Notes under the pieces: generated by a model
Seen by the model: only the letters and a program-made list of their open reading frames with translations
What the model was told of the DNA's origin: nothing
Databases searched by the model: none
Assembly (NCBI GenBank): GCA_900547275.1
Contig: URGA01000003.1
Coordinates: forward strand, 1-50,915
DNA length: 50,915 bases
Direction: 5' to 3'
From: an uncultured Oscillospiraceae bacterium
GTDB lineage: Bacteria > Bacillota > Clostridia > Oscillospirales > Acutalibacteraceae
Position numbers and translations under genes: made by a program
Shown here: one piece after another, positions 25,516 to 33,228 of the stretch
Layout: every line of letters begins with the position of its first letter
Position numbering within the stretch: the stretch's first letter is position 1

Positions 25516-26700
25516 ATGAAATCTAAAAAAATAATATCGATTATTCTTGCAGTTATCTTAAACGCTTCAATTTTTATGTGTTCAGAAATTGTATTTGCAA
25601 GTTCAAACAGCAAAAGCTCTCTCGGCGCAAGCCAGGCATGTGTCCACCATAGCCTTGCTGACTTTACAGGTGTGCCGGCATGCGTAAATGAAAGCGGCGA
25701 TTTGCATATATGTGAAAACAATTTTCCTGACAAAAATTTCAGAGAGTATGTTATTGGTAAAACAATCAGTCACAGCAATGCAAATTACATAACCGAAAGT
25801 GAAGCACTAAAAGTTAAAGATTTGGCTTTTAGTTATGGATCTAACTATTTTGAAAAAGAACCTGTAAAATCTATAAAAGGAATAGAATTTTTCACACAAC
25901 TTGCTCAGTTAAGGTGTGAAGGTCATAAAATTGAAGAAATAGATTTAAGCAATAATAAAGAATTAACTCTTTTGATGATTCCTAATAACAAAATTAAAGA
26001 ACTTGATTTGTCTAAAAACACCAAATTAAAAAATTTAAGCTGCGGTAAAAACGAACTGGAAAAATTAGAAATAAATCATTTAAAACTGAATACGGTAGCA
26101 TTTTCAGATAATCATATCGCTCAAGTTGACGATTTCCTAAACACAGATATAAAAACTTGGGGAGTAAATGGTGAATACGAGAACGGAAAAGGCTATTATA
26201 CAGAACGTCAAACAATAAATCTGAAAGCAATACCCACATCAGACGGAAAATGGCTCGTCGATTTGTCTGAAAAAGTAGACAAAGAAAATTTCGGAAGAAT
26301 TAAAATTATAACTGACGGAGCAGAATATAATGCTAAAACGGGTATAATTACACTTGATAAGTGGTATGATTCCATTGTTTATGATTACTCATATAAAGCA
26401 AGAGCATATAGCGAAGATTGGCTAAATGGCAATATGGCTGTAACAGTAAATTTAACCGAGGGGTCGCCAACAGATCTGACAGATAAAGACACTGATAATA
26501 CAATAGATTCAAATGTTTCGGGTAATAAAGACGAATCAAAAGCTTCCGTAACCGAAAATATCGGAAAAGACGACAGTGCAAAAAGCCCAGACACAGGCAA
26601 TATTGAAGATTTAATTTATGTTATTCCCGTAATCCTTGTGTTTGTTGGTACAACAACGCTCATGTTTGTTGCTTATTCTAAGAAAAAAACAACTGAATAA
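25516..26700 (+). CDS. Secreted leucine-rich-repeat protein with sortase-type anchor
   Basis: The 394-residue surface protein has a signal peptide (residues 1-29). A segment NFPDKNFREYVIG follows, typical of gut Firmicute LRR proteins. About four LRRs of the form L.L.L..N.I occupy roughly residues 115-205, then a beta-rich region and a Ser/Asp/Lys-rich stalk. The C terminus has SPDTG, a hydrophobic segment and KKK, which is a sortase sorting-signal plan with a non-canonical first residue. It probably binds host or cell-surface ligands. It follows the 25101 gene by 16 bp. Confidence 0.82.
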   Translation: MKSKKIISIILAVILNASIFMCSEIVFASSNSKSSLGASQACVHHSLADFTGVPACVNESGDLHICENNFPDKNFREYVIGKTISHSNANYITESEALKVKDLAFSYGSNYFEKEPVKSIKGIEFFTQLAQLRCEGHKIEEIDLSNNKELTLLMIPNNKIKELDLSKNTKLKNLSCGKNELEKLEINHLKLNTVAFSDNHIAQVDDFLNTDIKTWGVNGEYENGKGYYTERQTINLKAIPTSDGKWLVDLSEKVDKENFGRIKIITDGAEYNAKTGIITLDKWYDSIVYDYSYKARAYSEDWLNGNMAVTVNLTEGSPTDLTDKDTDNTIDSNVSGNKDESKASVTENIGKDDSAKSPDTGNIEDLIYVIPVILVFVGTTTLMFVAYSKKKTTE

Positions 26701-26702
26701 AA

Positions 26703-26916
26703 TAAAAAAACGCAGGCACAAAAGTGCCTGCGCTTTCTTTTGCAAAGAAGCCAACCGGTCAGTAATAGCGAGAAAAGACCGGCCCCCATTGCGGTTTCTT
26801 TGCCCCGACTTTCGCTAATTCCGCCTTCCTACATAGACAGCCTTCGCAAAAGATTAGTAATCTTGGCCATAGATTACCAACATATACAAAAAATAAATTT
26901 CTGCATGAATTTCGGT
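26703..26916 (-). ncRNA. Candidate stand-alone structured RNA (~210 nt)
   Basis: There is no coding gene in 26701-27027. On the minus strand a sigma-A promoter (26923-26951) is followed about 205 bp later by a strong U-tailed terminator. Between them are dense complementary segments: hairpin 26857-26863/26871-26877 (7 bp); closing helix 26736-26743/26846-26853 (8 bp); inner helix 26742-26752/26793-26803 (11 positions, one imperfect); nested hairpin 26755-26760/26777-26782; and a loop-to-flank pseudoknot 26766-26771/26812-26817 (6 bp). The family is not identified; 6S, SRP and c-di-GMP riboswitch motifs were not seen. The raiA-type clostridial RNA is a possibility to test. Confidence 0.62.
26711..26732. 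terminator. Bidirectional terminator between LRR gene and ncRNA candidate
   Basis: A 9-bp perfect stem CGCAGGCAC/GTGCCTGCG with an AAAA loop. The minus-strand side has seven consecutive T, the plus side CTTTCTTTT, so it fits the minus-strand RNA best. Confidence 0.88.
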
Positions 26917-26922
26917 ATTTCC

Positions 26923-26951
26923 ATAATATACCATTTCAGCAAAAAAATCAA
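26923..26951 (-). promoter_or_regulatory. Promoter of the candidate structured RNA
   Basis: On the minus strand TTGATT (26946-26951) and TATTAT (26923-26928) are 17 bp apart, with no open frame downstream. Confidence 0.7.
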
Positions 26952-27027
26952 TAGTTAATTTTTAATAATTATATTAAAATAACGCAAAAATAACTATTAT
27001 TTTACTTTAACAGACTTTATTTGATAA

Positions 27028-27969
27028 TCACACTTTATCGCGGAAGCGGTGAGCCGTAATAATTCCGTCTTTTACTTCAAGTCTGCAAATTCTCGCGTTG
27101 CGGCGGTCGCCCTCAAAACCATCGTCCTCAACGTTTCGCGCGTGGTAAACAGCATACCAAACTCCGTCCTTCTTTATCATGCTGTGGTGGCCTGTGCCCT
27201 CTTCCCACTCATTCGCTTTAAGAACGGGCATATATGTATTGTCGTCAGGATATTTTTCAAACTTGATTTTTGTCAGGTCTGTTTCGTCTGTTTTTGCTCT
27301 TGCGTAGCCGATGTAGTATGTGGGCTGAAGATAGCAGTTTCCGCTGTACATAACGTACTGCCAGTCGCCCTCTCTGAAATAGAAAGCACCCTCAATAGTG
27401 TGCCAGTGCTGACCTTTTTTGTAGCGGTCGCGGCGGAAAATCTCCTCATCAAGAGTAGGCTCTACAACCGTAACGGGATTTCCTTCAGGAGTAAACGGGT
27501 CAAGCATTTTGTCAACAACAATATATGTGCCTATTCTCTCCCCTTCAAATCTGTTTGTGGAATAAAAGAGGAAAAGACCGCTTTCGTTTTTAACGATATG
27601 AGAGTCTATAGAAAACGGGTGAAGGATCTGCTTAGCGCCTGTAAACGGTCCGAGAGGAGAATCTGAAACAGACACAAACATTGCCTGGTGATGACCGCCC
27701 TGGTCAGGCTCGTCTTCGTAATACTCAAAAGAGCAGTACATATAATATTTTCCGTCAAGTTCGATTACAGACGGAGCCCAGAAAGACTCTCCGCCCTCAT
27801 AAGTAAAGACCTTTCCGTGGAGCTGCCAGTTGCTGAAAAGATCGTCTGAGTAATAGGCGTAAATACCGTCTTCCCCCGTTGTATAAATATAATAAGAGCC
27901 GTTGCTCTCCATAACAAACGGGTCTGCCTGTCCTATATAATTTTCTTTTTCTGTTTTTAATAACTGCAT
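27028..27969 (-). CDS. Glycoside hydrolase family 43 (arabinan/xylan-type), intracellular
   Basis: The 313-residue five-bladed beta-propeller enzyme has the GH43 catalytic triad: the base aspartate in IGQADPFV, the pKa-modulating aspartate in SIDSHIV, and the acid glutamate in HTIEGAFYF. It probably removes arabinose or xylose from oligosaccharides. The ATG at 27969 has AGGAG upstream and gives a cytoplasmic enzyme. The open frame continues 37 codons upstream with a hydrophobic stretch but only a TTG start and no ribosome-binding site. No sugar transporter is adjacent. Confidence 0.87.
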   Translation of the reverse strand: MQLLKTEKENYIGQADPFVMESNGSYYIYTTGEDGIYAYYSDDLFSNWQLHGKVFTYEGGESFWAPSVIELDGKYYMYCSFEYYEDEPDQGGHHQAMFVSVSDSPLGPFTGAKQILHPFSIDSHIVKNESGLFLFYSTNRFEGERIGTYIVVDKMLDPFTPEGNPVTVVEPTLDEEIFRRDRYKKGQHWHTIEGAFYFREGDWQYVMYSGNCYLQPTYYIGYARAKTDETDLTKIKFEKYPDDNTYMPVLKANEWEEGTGHHSMIKKDGVWYAVYHARNVEDDGFEGDRRNARICRLEVKDGIITAHRFRDKV

Positions 27970-28087
27970 AATAAATAAATCTCCTAATAAGAATAGCATA
28001 ATTATACAACCACTTAACAAAACTTGAAACATATAAGTGATAATTTTCGCATATTTGTTCAATACAGAGTTAATCCGCAATGTTTTG

Positions 28088-28116
28088 TTGAATTATTTTG
28101 TGCAAAGTGCTATAAT
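28088..28116 (+). promoter_or_regulatory. Sigma-A promoter of the 28136 gene
   Basis: TTGAAT (28088-28093) and perfect TATAAT (28111-28116) are 17 bp apart. Confidence 0.75.
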
Positions 28117-28135
28117 AAAGTATTGAGGGATAAAA

Positions 28136-28510
28136 ATGAACAAATATAACGAATATCAAAAGGAACTGAGAAATAAAAAGCTGCTTAAAATTCAGTGCAT
28201 AGCTGTGGCGCTGATAATTGCATTTACTCTAAGCAGCGGCACCGCATTCGCTTACGTAATGCTGGACAACAGCACGCCTTTCAGCAGAATGGTTTATAAC
28301 AAACTTGAAGCCGCAGTAATATCCGAAGAAGAGGCTCAGGAAGACGAAGAAGAGGACGAAGAGGAAAACAAAGGTTACGTTTTGAGATGCAGATGCGGCA
28401 AAACGTACAAATACGACTACCGCCCCGAAAACACCTCCGGCTATTATTGTACAAAATGCGGTTCATCCCTTGAAAACACAACAACAGAAAGCGGCACCGA
28501 AGCCGCATGA
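28136..28510 (+). CDS. Membrane-anchored small protein with C-terminal zinc ribbon
   Basis: I do not recognise a family. The 124-residue protein has a hydrophobic segment (about residues 20-42, possibly an uncleaved signal anchor). A run of Glu and Asp (about residues 64-80) follows, then a zinc-ribbon-like C terminus with CRCG and CTKCG, which resembles rubredoxin-type zinc knuckles. A Thr/Ser-rich tail ends it. The ribbon would face outside the cell if the anchor is standard. It is monocistronic with its own promoter and terminator. Confidence 0.65.
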   Translation: MNKYNEYQKELRNKKLLKIQCIAVALIIAFTLSSGTAFAYVMLDNSTPFSRMVYNKLEAAVISEEEAQEDEEEDEEENKGYVLRCRCGKTYKYDYRPENTSGYYCTKCGSSLENTTTESGTEAA

Positions 28511-28511
28511 A

Positions 28512-28538
28512 AAACGGCAGAAACATCATCTGCCGTTT
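28512..28538 (+). terminator. Terminator after the zinc-ribbon membrane protein
   Basis: The stem AAACGGCAGA/TCTGCCGTTT with a 7-nt loop is followed by AATTTTTTC. Confidence 0.8.
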
Positions 28539-28551
28539 AATTTTTTCTTAA

Positions 28552-28583
28552 TTGTAAACCTTGATTTTGAAATTTGTTGACAT
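28552..28583 (+). promoter_or_regulatory. BirA (biotin repressor) operator
   Basis: TTGTAAACC, 14 bp, then TGTTGACAT resembles the BirA site TTGTAAACC-N14/15-GGTTTACAA (first half exact, second 6 of 9). It overlaps the -35 of the bioY promoter, so biotin-bound BirA would repress. Confidence 0.7.
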
Positions 28584-28605
28584 TCCTGTTTTTCTCGTTC
28601 ATAAT
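28577..28605 (+). promoter_or_regulatory. bioY promoter
   Basis: Perfect TTGACA (28577-28582) and CATAAT (28600-28605) are 17 bp apart, overlapping the BirA operator. Confidence 0.7.
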
Positions 28606-28624
28606 ACTCAGCGAGGTGAAACAA

Positions 28625-29179
28625 ATGGAACAGACAAACGAAAAACAGAAAAATAAAAAGCCGAAAGTACGCACAATAGATCTTGCTTACATAGGGCTAT
28701 TTGCCGCGCTGATTGCGGCGTCCGCTCAAATCGCAATACCTATGACGGTTTCCTTTACGCTCCAGACATTCACAATCTGTCTTGCGGCGGGACTGCTGGG
28801 CTGGAAAAGAAGCACTCTTTCAGTAATAATCTACATAATCATAGGAATGATCGGACTGCCTGTATTTACCGGCTTTAAAAGCGGAGTTGCTGCAGTAACA
28901 GGACCTACCGGCGGCTTTATTGTAGGATTTATATTCACTGCTCTGCTGGCGGGACTTCTTATTGATAAATTCGGTCATGATTTCTGGCAAATGATATTGT
29001 TCATGGCTATCGGCGTAATTGCCTGCTACATTTTCGGAACAATCTGGTTTATAATAGCATACAAAGCAACGCTGGCTTCTGCGCTAACAACCTGCGTTGT
29101 GCCGTTTATTCTTCCCGACGCCGTAAAGGTTGTCCTTGCGGCAGTGCTTGCCAACAGACTTCGCAGATTTGTCAAATAA
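28625..29179 (+). CDS. bioY: Biotin transporter BioY
   Basis: This 184-residue S-component of an ECF-type biotin importer has about six membrane helices. Family motifs are QIAIPMTVSFTLQTF and PVFTGFKSGVAAVTGPTGGFIVGF. The ATG at 28625 follows GAGGTGA. No ECF A/A'/T genes are nearby, so it probably uses a shared energising module. The BirA-like operator upstream supports biotin as substrate. Confidence 0.93.
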   Translation: MEQTNEKQKNKKPKVRTIDLAYIGLFAALIAASAQIAIPMTVSFTLQTFTICLAAGLLGWKRSTLSVIIYIIIGMIGLPVFTGFKSGVAAVTGPTGGFIVGFIFTALLAGLLIDKFGHDFWQMILFMAIGVIACYIFGTIWFIIAYKATLASALTTCVVPFILPDAVKVVLAAVLANRLRRFVK

Positions 29180-29215
29180 CGCCCTATTACGACAATATTT
29201 CTTATATATTTACAA

Positions 29216-29249
29216 AAAGACCGTCTCGGTTTAAGCCGAGACGGTCTTT
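29216..29249. terminator. Bidirectional terminator between bioY and putP
   Basis: A 14-bp perfect stem AAAGACCGTCTCGG/CCGAGACGGTCTTT with a 6-nt loop between convergent genes. Confidence 0.9.
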
Positions 29250-29264
29250 GTTTAATTTATAATA

Positions 29265-30788
29265 TTATATTGACTTTACATGGTCGTAAGCGTCGCAGAT
29301 CTCCTTGTCGGGAGCCGGAGTGCAAAGCGAAACGATAACGTTTACCAGCAGACCGAAAAGGAAAGCAGGAAGCAGTTCATAGATATTCAGAATATCTGCA
29401 AGACCTGCAATGTAATATTTCCAGAGAAATACCATAACAGCGCCTGCAATCATTCCTGCGATTGCGCCGTACTTGTTTGAGCGTTTCCAGAAGAGAGCCA
29501 GAAGCATAACAGGACCGAAAGATGCGCCGAAGCCTGCCCAAGCAAAACTTACAATCTTGAATACTGATGAATTCTCATTCCAAGCAAGAATTACACCGAT
29601 AACAGAAATAACTATAAGTGTAAGGCGGGCAACTATCATCTTTGACTTTGATGAAAGTTTTATGCCGAACAAACCTCCGAGAATATTTTCGCTGACGCCT
29701 GAGGAAGCCGCAAGAAGCTGGCTGTCTGCCGTTGACATTGTGCTGGCAAGGATACCAGCAAGTATTACCCCGGCAATGAGAGCAGGAAGAATTCCGTGCT
29801 GTGAAAGAAGATTTGCGATTTCAACAATGATAGTCTCTTTATCAGCAAGAGCACCCATTGTATTGTTGGCAACCATTCCAGAGCCTACAACGCCGATAAA
29901 TACTGCAACGCCCATGGAGATAACTACCCAAACGGTTGCAATACGGCGGGAAGTCTTTATCTTCTTGTCGCTCTCAATAGCCATAAAGCGAAGCAGAATA
30001 TGGGGCATACCGAAATAGCCGAGACCCCATGCGAATGTTGAGGCTATTGTCAGGGCACTGTACGCTGAGGAGTGCCCCGTTTCAGGATTGAATGTTTCAG
30101 TCATTGAAATGTAGCCGGGTATCTTAGAAGCATTGTCAATAACGGCTTCCATTCCACCAGCCTGATTAACGCCGAAAATAAGAACTGCAATAAGAGCAAT
30201 ACTCATTATAATGCTCTGTACAAGGTCTGTTGTTGAAGCGGCTGTAAATCCGCCTGTGGCTGTATAGCCTACGATAACAATAGCGGAAATAATCATTGCA
30301 ACGTGATAGTCAACACCGAAAATCGTTGCAAACAGCTTACCGCAGGCGGCAAATCCTGACGCTGTATAAGGAACAAAGAATATAATGATAATCAAAGCCG
30401 CCATTGCGGTAAGAATATGCTTTTGCTCTTTATAGCGGTTTGTAAAGAAATCAGGAATTGTTATTGCTCCGATATGAGCCGAATAATTTCTCAGTCTGCG
30501 GGCAACAATCAGCCAGTTGAAATATGTTCCTACTGCAAGGCCGATAGCCGTCCAGCCTGCGTCCGCAACGCCGGTAAGATATGCAACGCCGGGAAGTCCC
30601 ATCAACAGCCAGCTTGACATATCGGAAGCTTCAGCACTCATTGCGGTAACAACAGGACCGAGTTTTCGCCCTCCGAGATAAAAATCATCTACCGTATTGT
30701 TGCGCTTTGAGCAAACTATTCCGATTGCAAGCATAGCAACAAGATAGACGACGATAGAGATCATAATGCAAATATGCGCGCTTGTCAT
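29265..30788 (-). CDS. putP: Sodium/proline symporter PutP
   Basis: The 507-residue member of the sodium:solute symporter family has 12-13 membrane segments. PutP hallmarks are DFYLGGRKLGPVVTAMSAEASDMSSWLLMG near residues 36-65 and the Na+-binding STADSQLLAASS region near residue 340. It imports proline with Na+. It is monocistronic, with its own promoter and a GGAGGG ribosome-binding site. Confidence 0.92.
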   Translation of the reverse strand: MTSAHICIMISIVVYLVAMLAIGIVCSKRNNTVDDFYLGGRKLGPVVTAMSAEASDMSSWLLMGLPGVAYLTGVADAGWTAIGLAVGTYFNWLIVARRLRNYSAHIGAITIPDFFTNRYKEQKHILTAMAALIIIIFFVPYTASGFAACGKLFATIFGVDYHVAMIISAIVIVGYTATGGFTAASTTDLVQSIIMSIALIAVLIFGVNQAGGMEAVIDNASKIPGYISMTETFNPETGHSSAYSALTIASTFAWGLGYFGMPHILLRFMAIESDKKIKTSRRIATVWVVISMGVAVFIGVVGSGMVANNTMGALADKETIIVEIANLLSQHGILPALIAGVILAGILASTMSTADSQLLAASSGVSENILGGLFGIKLSSKSKMIVARLTLIVISVIGVILAWNENSSVFKIVSFAWAGFGASFGPVMLLALFWKRSNKYGAIAGMIAGAVMVFLWKYYIAGLADILNIYELLPAFLFGLLVNVIVSLCTPAPDKEICDAYDHVKSI

Positions 30789-30816
30789 CTTATCCCTCCA
30801 AAAAACAATATGTTAA

Positions 30817-30845
30817 ATAGTACCATATTTAAGTCGCAAAGTAAA
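30817..30845 (-). promoter_or_regulatory. putP promoter
   Basis: On the minus strand TTTACT (30840-30845) and TACTAT (30817-30822) are 17 bp apart. Confidence 0.55.
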
Positions 30846-30900
30846 GAAAAAAACAGATTACACGGGAATTACGGCGCTTTTAGACCGAAACGCAAAAAAA

Positions 30901-30923
30901 TCAGCCGGGCAAAACCCGGCTGA
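30901..30923 (-). terminator. galT terminator
   Basis: A 9-bp stem TCAGCCGGG/CCCGGCTGA is followed by TTTTTTTGCG on the minus strand, about 50 bp after galT. Confidence 0.82.
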
Positions 30924-30975
30924 AATATTTTTAGCTCAGTGCAATATAGAATATGAAATATTCTTAGTTAATATG

Positions 30976-32466
30976 TCACTTTACGCTCTCCATAAACTTG
31001 ATAAACTGCTTTTTGCCCTCTTCGTCGCGGGAGAATACGCCGCACTGCTCAAGTATAGCGGCAAACACGGCGCCGATCTCGTCCTGAAGGATTGAGTGGC
31101 AGTTTTCTGCCGTAACGGTATATTTGCTTTTTATCATGTCGGCCCATTTCTTGTGCTTTGCGATACGCTCGTCAGAAGCAATATCGGAGCCGTTGACCAT
31201 TGCGTTTTCCAGCAGTTCCATTTCTGTTTTAAGTCTTGACGGAAGCACAGCAAGACCCATAACTTCAATAAGACCGATATTTTCTTTCTTAATATGTTGG
31301 TATTCGGGATGGGGATGATAGTAGCCGTCCGGATACTCATCCGTCGTAATATTGTTACGCAAAACAAGATCCAGTTCAAAAGCGCCGTCTCTGAAACGGG
31401 CAATAGGCGTTATTGTATTATGAGGAGTATCATCTGTATAAGCGTAAATAAACGCATCCTCGTCGGTATACTTGCGCCAGTCTCTCAGTATTCTGTCTGC
31501 CAGGTCGCATATTTTCTCCGTGTTTTCACTGCGCAGGCGGATTACAGACATCGGCCAGCGGACGATACCTGCCTCAACATCCTCAAAGCCGCTGAAAACA
31601 AACGGAGTTTCAACAGGTGCCTTTGCCATAGCGAATGTATAGCAGCCGCCCTGGAAATGCTCGTGGGTCAAAATCGAACCACCGACAATGGGAAGATCGG
31701 CATTTGAACCCACAAAATAATGCGGAAACAGTTTAACAAAATCAAAGAGTTTTTCAAAAGCGCTTTTGTCAATTTTCATCGGAGTATGACAGCCGTTGAA
31801 AACTATGCAGTGTTCGTTATAATATACATATGGGGAATACTGCAAAAACCAGTCTGAACCGCCCACAGTAATAGGGATTATGCGGTGGTTCTGTCTTGCG
31901 GGATGATTGACTCTGCCTGCGTAGCCTTCGTTTTCACGGCAAAGCTGACATTTAGGATATGAACTCTGCTTCATTGAAAGCGCGGCGGCAATTGCTTTCG
32001 GGTCTTTCTCAGGCTTTGAAAGATTGATAGTAATGTCAATATCACCGTAAGGAGTTGAAGTTACCCACTTAACGTCGTTTTTAATTCTGTATCCTCTTAT
32101 GTAATCGCTTTTGCGGCTCAAGCGGTAATAATAATCCGTTGCCGCTTTGGGGCTCTCGGCATAATTACGGCGAAATTCGCGGATAACTTCAGACGGTCTG
32201 GGAGTAAGCAGTCCCATAATCTTAGTATCAAAAAGATCGCGGTAAACCACGGAATTTTCACAAAGACCGTTTTCACAGGCGTAATCGAGTATTGACGAGA
32301 GTATTTTTTCCAAGTCGATATCAGCGCTTACTTTGCGCTCTTCATAACTGTCCAGAGACAGCGCCTCCAGCAAGCGGTTAACGGCAAAAGCCCTGTCTTC
32401 TTCTTCAATAAGATTTTCTTTAACGGCATACTGAACTAACGCCGTAATTGCTTCATAAATATCCAT
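30976..32466 (-). CDS. galT: Galactose-1-phosphate uridylyltransferase, class II
   Basis: The 496-residue protein is the Firmicute (class II) form of GalT, which exchanges UDP between glucose- and galactose-1-phosphate in the Leloir pathway. Family markers are ATDYYYRLSRKSDYIR, RVNHPARQNHRIIP and GSILTHEHFQGGCY. The latter contains the H-x-H-x-Q-like catalytic stretch seen in class II enzymes. No galK or galE is adjacent. Confidence 0.93.
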   Translation of the reverse strand: MDIYEAITALVQYAVKENLIEEEDRAFAVNRLLEALSLDSYEERKVSADIDLEKILSSILDYACENGLCENSVVYRDLFDTKIMGLLTPRPSEVIREFRRNYAESPKAATDYYYRLSRKSDYIRGYRIKNDVKWVTSTPYGDIDITINLSKPEKDPKAIAAALSMKQSSYPKCQLCRENEGYAGRVNHPARQNHRIIPITVGGSDWFLQYSPYVYYNEHCIVFNGCHTPMKIDKSAFEKLFDFVKLFPHYFVGSNADLPIVGGSILTHEHFQGGCYTFAMAKAPVETPFVFSGFEDVEAGIVRWPMSVIRLRSENTEKICDLADRILRDWRKYTDEDAFIYAYTDDTPHNTITPIARFRDGAFELDLVLRNNITTDEYPDGYYHPHPEYQHIKKENIGLIEVMGLAVLPSRLKTEMELLENAMVNGSDIASDERIAKHKKWADMIKSKYTVTAENCHSILQDEIGAVFAAILEQCGVFSRDEEGKKQFIKFMESVK

Positions 32467-32625
32467 AAGAGCACCGTCCTTCTTAAAATACAGTAATATT
32501 ATATCAGTTTTAAAGTTTCTTTCAACCGCATTTTACATATTTTACAAACATTATTTTTTCTTTTAATTTACTCCTTACAATTATGTTACAGCAGTCTAAA
32601 AAATACTGAAAAAGAGGCGAAATAA

Positions 32626-32937
32626 ATGGACAAAAAATCTGTTTTTGAGTATTTAACAAAAATTCCCAGCGGCAAAGTTGTTACATACTCACAAATTGCC
32701 CAGGCACTCGGCAACAAAAAAGCCGCCAGAGCGGTGGGAAATATTCTCCACGCAAACAAAGACCCGAAGAAGTACCCTTGCTACAGAGTTGTAAACGCCA
32801 AGGGAGAATTGGCAAAAAATTATGCTTTCGGCGGAGCAGACGGTCAGAAAAAGTTTCTTCAAGCGGAAGGCGTTGAAGTTATAAACGGAAAAGTAGACCT
32901 TTCGATATACGGTCTCAGGGTAAAGGATGAATTATAG
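32626..32937 (+). CDS. MGMT-family DNA alkyltransferase-like protein
   Basis: The 103-residue protein is the C-terminal domain of the O6-alkylguanine-DNA alkyltransferase family. It has VFEYLTKIPSGKVVTYSQIA, the helix with RAVGNIL, and an active-site motif PCYRVV. The acceptor cysteine is kept but the usual histidine of PCHRV is tyrosine. That keeps it apart from ATL proteins, which lose the cysteine. It may be an active short alkyltransferase; activity is inferred. It lies 69 bp before cotJC but is unrelated in function. Confidence 0.85.
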   Translation: MDKKSVFEYLTKIPSGKVVTYSQIAQALGNKKAARAVGNILHANKDPKKYPCYRVVNAKGELAKNYAFGGADGQKKFLQAEGVEVINGKVDLSIYGLRVKDEL

Positions 32938-32954
32938 CGGATTGCACTTCCCGC

Positions 32955-32981
32955 ACCAAAGCGGTATTTGAACATAGAATA
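32955..32981 (+). promoter_or_regulatory. Sigma-K-like promoter of cotJC
   Basis: AC (32955-32956), 16 bp, then CATAGAATA (32973-32981) fits the sigma-K consensus AC-N16/17-CATANNNTA. AAAGGAGC and the ATG at 33007 follow. The -10 is identical to the one before cotJA. Sigma-E control cannot be excluded because the -10 also resembles CATACANT. Confidence 0.5.
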
Positions 32982-33006
32982 TAAAAAACGATAAAGGAGC
33001 ACAACT

Positions 33007-33228
33007 ATGTTCAATTATATAAAGAAACTGCAATACCCGGTTCACATAAAGAACCCTGACCCCAAAGCCGCCATGATAATTCTTACCCAGTACGGCGGCC
33101 CTGACGGAGAACTGGGAGCAAGTCTTCGCTATCTTTCACAGCGTTATTCAATGCCGTACCCCGAATTAAAAGGGTTACTGACAGACATCGGTGCAGAACA
33201 GCCGCCGATGTCCTTTTCTTTTTCATAA
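33007..33228 (+). CDS. cotJC: cotJC, 5' segment (gene split by the element)
   Basis: The first 62 codons encode the N terminus of CotJC/manganese catalase-like coat protein (LQYPVHIKNPDPK, then QYGGPDGELGASLRYLSQRY, then LLTDIG). They hold the first metal-ligand glutamate (GELGA) only. After the core at 33190 the frame runs 11 more codons of element sequence (AEQPPMSFSFS) to a stop, giving an inactive 73-residue product. The exact continuation, TEELGHLEMIG, is at 50417 in the same frame. Rejoining yields a 198-residue protein of normal length. Confidence 0.93.
   Translation: MFNYIKKLQYPVHIKNPDPKAAMIILTQYGGPDGELGASLRYLSQRYSMPYPELKGLLTDIGAEQPPMSFSFS

Noticed and set aside
26741..26820. c-di-GMP-I riboswitch on the plus strand (GCAAAG and CCGG motifs)
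   Set aside because: The order and spacing of conserved motifs do not fit the class, and no plus-strand gene follows for over 1.3 kb.
26703..26916. 6S RNA
   Set aside because: Length is suitable, but the helices form several domains with a pseudoknot rather than one long hairpin with a central bubble.
27969..28080. N-terminal membrane anchor for the 27028 GH43 protein
   Set aside because: The upstream extension would need a TTG start without a ribosome-binding site, while ATG 27969 has AGGAG and begins at the GH43 fold.
33007..33228. A complete 73-residue CotJC-like small protein
   Set aside because: Homology stops exactly at the core, and the missing continuation occurs in frame at 50417, so this is the first part of a split gene.
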